From Acetofilamentum sp. (lineage in GTDB: Bacteria; Bacteroidota; Bacteroidia; Bacteroidales; JAFGUD01): a stretch of 8,229 bases of DNA. The DNA is taken from assembly GCA_020722645.1 (NCBI GenBank), contig DYKL01000013.1, forward strand, positions 18,851 through 27,079. The letters run 5' to 3'. Below are positions 6,094-8,229 of this stretch, one piece after another. A program made the translations under genes and the position numbers. A model generated the notes under the pieces. The model made no database searches, was not told the DNA's origin, and saw nothing but the letters and a program-made list of their open reading frames with translations. Every line of letters begins with the position of its first letter. Within the stretch, counting starts at the first letter, position 1.

Positions 6094-6335
6094 TCTGGAA
6101 ATATTTAAGAGCTTTTATATTATTTTCAGCTATTACACACTTATTTTTTCTTTTTATTTATTCAATCTTCAAAAAAGACATAAGCCTCATTAACTTTTTT
6201 GATATCGTTGACCTTGATTTATTTTTTCCGGAAATTTCAAAAGGAACTTTAAGTCAAATACTTTCGTTTATTACAATAATTGTTGTGTTTTTTGTGATAC
6301 ATATTTTTTTTTCTTATAAAAAATCCTGTAAATAG
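6069..6335 (+). CDS. Small two-helix membrane protein, unrecognised
   Basis: The 88-residue product has two strongly hydrophobic segments, about 12-34 (YLRAFILFSAITHLFFLFIY region) and 62-82 (LSQILSFITIIVVFFVIHIF region), separated by a loop with several acidic residues (DIVDLDLFFPE). Basic residues flank both ends (MQKFKNSK, KKSCK), so by the positive-inside rule both termini should be cytoplasmic and the acidic loop outside. I do not recognise the family and see no catalytic motif. It begins 8 nt after the MNT stop, so it can be co-transcribed with the HEPN/MNT pair. However, its first 25 bases are duplicated upstream of the pair, which suggests the pair was inserted in front of an older gene. 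A link to the toxin system is therefore not assumed. Confidence 0.6.
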   Translation: MQKFKNSKLWKYLRAFILFSAITHLFFLFIYSIFKKDISLINFFDIVDLDLFFPEISKGTLSQILSFITIIVVFFVIHIFFSYKKSCK

Positions 6336-6354
6336 AGTTTAACCTGAATTTATT

Positions 6355-6369
6355 TTTTCGTTCCGAAAA
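6355..6369 (+). promoter_or_regulatory. Short hairpin ending on the start codon of the methyltransferase gene
   Basis: TTTTCG (6355-6360) and CGAAAA (6364-6369) pair perfectly across a TTC loop, and the last A is the first base of the ATG. It could partly mask the start codon or serve as a small operator for the protein's own helix-turn-helix. The stem is short and mostly A-T, so it may be chance. Confidence 0.25.
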
Positions 6370-8006
6370 TGAAGCCTCAAAACAACGAAATATCATTCAA
6401 AAATGCCGCTGAAATTGCTCAAGTATCGGTTGCAACTATCAGAAATTGGATAAAAACAGGTTATCTCAATATAACTTCTGCCGGCAATGTTGATTTTGAA
6501 GGGTTTAACAAATTTATGGACGAGGTTGCCGGAAAAGAAAAACTAAATTCCAGAGCTAACAAACTCAAAAAAGATGAACATAATCATAAAAAATTGTCAT
6601 TAGAAATTGAAAGGAAAATTAAAAATACCGGCAAAAACTCCGATAAATTGGGCAATGAATATGAATTGTCGCTTTCAAACTCTTACCGCAACAAAGAAGG
6701 GATTTACTACACTCCGAGCGAAATTGTAAAAGATATGATGAAAAATCTTATTGTAGATGAATTTACAACTTTCTGCGATCCTTGTTGCGGTTCGGGTAAT
6801 TTTATTATCGAAGCTTTAAATATCGGCATAAAACCTGAAAATATATACGGTTACGACCTTGACACAAACGCTGTCGAGATAACAAAAAAACGTATTTTCA
6901 ACAAAACCGGTTACAAAAGCCGGAATATTGTTTCCGTTGATTTTTTGAAATATACTTCATCTCAAAATTTTGCAGATTTAAGTTTTGATTTGATTTTTAC
7001 AAATCCTCCCTGGGGTAAAAAAATTAACATCAAAGAAAAAGAACGATATGGTAGTATTTTTGGATCCGGAAAAAGTATAGATACAAGCTCACTTTTTTTA
7101 TTTGCAAGTTTAAAAATTTTGAAAAATAATGGAAAACTCGGCTTTTTGTTGCCCGAAGCTTTCTTTAATATAGCTACTTTCGAAGATGTACGTGAAAAAA
7201 TATTACAGTATAAAATTGAGCGTATTGTAGATTACGGAAAATCTTTTAAAGGTTTATTGACAAAAACACAGGCAGTTATTTTGAAAAAGGTAAATTCTGA
7301 AAATTCTGAAAATTTTGAAAATAAAATAATTTGTCAATCGAATAATAAAATTTTCAGTCGCACTGCCGAGTCTTTTCAAAAAAATCCAAAAAAAATATTC
7401 AATTTTTGGCTAAATTCCCAAAGCTCTGAAATTATTGAACACCTATACAAATTGCCTCATATCACACTTGAAAACAAAGCTAAATGGGCATTGGGCATAG
7501 TTACAGGAAACAATAAGCAACATTGTTCCTGTCAGATTAAAAATGATTATGTTCCTGTTTATAAAGGCTCGGATATAACTACTGCCGGTCTTAAAGAACC
7601 TTCTTGTTATATTCCTCATCATTTTTCTAAATATCAGCAAGTTGCACCGCTTGAAATGTACGAAGCTCCCGTAAAAATAATATACAAGTTTATTACTTCA
7701 AATCCTGTATTTTTCTGCGATACACAACAACGTTTTATTTTAAACAGTGCTAATATTCTAATTCCTGACAATTCTATCGGAATAACACCGCAACAATTGT
7801 GCGACTTATTGAACAGCCGTTTAATAAATTGGCTGTTCAAAAGCATTTTTAACACGCACAAAATTCTTCGCCGTGATTTGGAAAGTTTGCCTTTACATAC
7901 GGGATATTTTGCTAATTATCAGTGTTTTGAAGAACAAACTTTCCTTGATTATCTACATATCAGACAGACAAAAGAGGGTACGTATAAAATAGTGCGAAGT
8001 GTATAG
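6369..8006 (+). CDS. N6-adenine DNA methyltransferase with N-terminal HTH and TaqI/Eco57I-like recognition domain
   Basis: The enzyme should transfer methyl from S-adenosylmethionine to adenine N6 in a specific DNA site. Domain order: residues 9-50 form a MerR/excisionase-like helix-turn-helix (NAAEIAQVSVATIRNWIKTG); 51-95 is a charged linker; about 96-310 is the class I methyltransferase, with motif X YYTPSEIV (113-120), SAM-binding DPCCGSG (137-143), motif II GYDLD (161-165) and catalytic NPPW (212-215); about 370-510 is a target-recognition region of TaqI/Eco57I type, with LGIVTGNN (375-382), VPVYKGSDI (395-403) and FILNSANILIP. No PD-(D/E)xK nuclease region is seen at the N terminus, unlike Eco57I itself, and no nuclease gene lies in the window. 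It may be an orphan epigenetic enzyme or have a partner beyond the right edge. The gap of 33 nt from the membrane-protein gene allows read-through. The ATG chosen leaves a complete HTH. Confidence 0.88.
   Translation: MKPQNNEISFKNAAEIAQVSVATIRNWIKTGYLNITSAGNVDFEGFNKFMDEVAGKEKLNSRANKLKKDEHNHKKLSLEIERKIKNTGKNSDKLGNEYELSLSNSYRNKEGIYYTPSEIVKDMMKNLIVDEFTTFCDPCCGSGNFIIEALNIGIKPENIYGYDLDTNAVEITKKRIFNKTGYKSRNIVSVDFLKYTSSQNFADLSFDLIFTNPPWGKKINIKEKERYGSIFGSGKSIDTSSLFLFASLKILKNNGKLGFLLPEAFFNIATFEDVREKILQYKIERIVDYGKSFKGLLTKTQAVILKKVNSENSENFENKIICQSNNKIFSRTAESFQKNPKKIFNFWLNSQSSEIIEHLYKLPHITLENKAKWALGIVTGNNKQHCSCQIKNDYVPVYKGSDITTAGLKEPSCYIPHHFSKYQQVAPLEMYEAPVKIIYKFITSNPVFFCDTQQRFILNSANILIPDNSIGITPQQLCDLLNSRLINWLFKSIFNTHKILRRDLESLPLHTGYFANYQCFEEQTFLDYLHIRQTKEGTYKIVRSV
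7293..7319. repeat. 9-bp in-frame triplication inside the methyltransferase gene
   Basis: AATTCTGAA occurs at 7293-7301 and 7302-7310, and as AATTTTGAA at 7311-7319. It encodes the acidic, polar run NSENSENFEN near residues 309-318. This lies at the junction between the catalytic domain and the recognition region, so it probably forms a flexible linker. Because the unit is a multiple of three, copy-number changes would lengthen or shorten the linker without breaking the frame. Confidence 0.7.
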
Positions 8007-8031
8007 TTGATAGTGCATAGTTATATTGTTT

Positions 8032-8229
8032 ACTTGACTTCGACTACGCTCAGTCTGACAACTTTACTAATAACTCGACTTCGACTACGCTTAGTCTGAC
8101 AACTTTACTAATAACTCGACTTCGACTACGCTTAGTCTGACAACTTTACTAATAACTCGACTTCGACTACGCCCAGTCTGACAACTTTACTAATAACTCG
8201 ACTTCGACTACGCTCAGTCTGACAACTTT
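8032..8229. repeat. 41-bp tandem repeat array, truncated by the window edge
   Basis: Four full 41-bp units start at 8041, 8082, 8123 and 8164, and a fifth starting at 8205 is cut by the window end; a partial unit precedes them from about 8032. Each unit begins CGACTACGC, then NNAGTCTGACAACTTT, and continues ACTAATAACTCGACTT. The units differ only at unit positions 10-11 (TC, TT, TT, CC, TC). GACT (unit 2-5) can pair with AGTC (12-15), which puts the variable bases in the loop of a weak hairpin. The array starts about 26 nt after the methyltransferase stop and is visibly richer in G+C than its surroundings. No ORF or spacer structure is present. Confidence 0.9.

Noticed and set aside
6369..6520. 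MerR-family transcription regulator as a separate gene
   Set aside because: The helix-turn-helix is in the same uninterrupted frame as the methyltransferase, with no stop or internal start signal between them.
7443..7861. Two minus-strand ORFs inside the methyltransferase gene
   Set aside because: Antisense to the recognition region; no upstream signals and no recognisable motifs.
8007..8040. Intrinsic terminator after the methyltransferase gene
   Set aside because: Only AT-rich ATAGTTG/ATAGTG-like words are present; there is no stable stem followed by a T-run.
8032..8229. CRISPR array
   Set aside because: The whole 41-bp unit is conserved between copies, so there are no unique spacers, and no cas gene is present.

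Overview
The window looks like a chromosomal segment of a low-GC, probably uncultured member of the Bacteroidota. The UvrA is the roughly 950-residue form I associate with that phylum. The gene upstream regions lack clear Shine-Dalgarno sequences and are AT-rich. A perfect TAnnTTTG box, the Bacteroidota -7 element, lies just upstream of uvrA. All well-supported genes are on the + strand. No tRNA, rRNA, CRISPR array or transposase was seen.

Layout. (1) 1-396 is a leader with no confident gene. It has a 24-bp tandem repeat at the left edge, decayed copies just before the first gene, and between them a possible 57-codon minus-strand ORF. (2) 397-1404 encodes a full-length T4 Rnl2-type RNA ligase. 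(3) 1474-4320 is uvrA, followed after 5 nt by a small lipoprotein gene (4326-5000), probably its co-transcribed partner. (4) 5001-6335 is an accessory module: a HEPN-domain protein (5292-5741) and an MNT nucleotidyltransferase (5755-6060) of the HI0074/HI0073 toxin-antitoxin type, then a two-helix membrane protein (6069-6335). A 26-bp exact direct repeat brackets the HEPN/MNT pair. Its right copy is the first codons of the membrane-protein gene and its left copy starts a 16-codon dead-end ORF, so the pair appears to have arrived by an event that duplicated the 5' end of that gene. (5) 6369-8006 encodes an N6-adenine DNA methyltransferase with an N-terminal helix-turn-helix and a TaqI/Eco57I-like C-terminal target-recognition region, with no nuclease domain. 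(6) 8032-8229 is a 41-bp tandem array running off the right edge; its copies differ only at two adjacent positions.

How the genes may work together. UvrA is housekeeping nucleotide excision repair. HEPN and MNT should form a toxin (RNase) and antitoxin (nucleotide transferase) pair. The methyltransferase is a self or epigenetic DNA mark, possibly the modification half of a restriction system whose nuclease lies outside the window. RNA ligase, HEPN RNase and DNA methyltransferase within 8 kb recall the logic of RNA-damage defence and RNA repair (PrrC versus phage T4 ligase). Here that is only a hypothesis from proximity, because uvrA and the lipoprotein gene separate the ligase from the rest.
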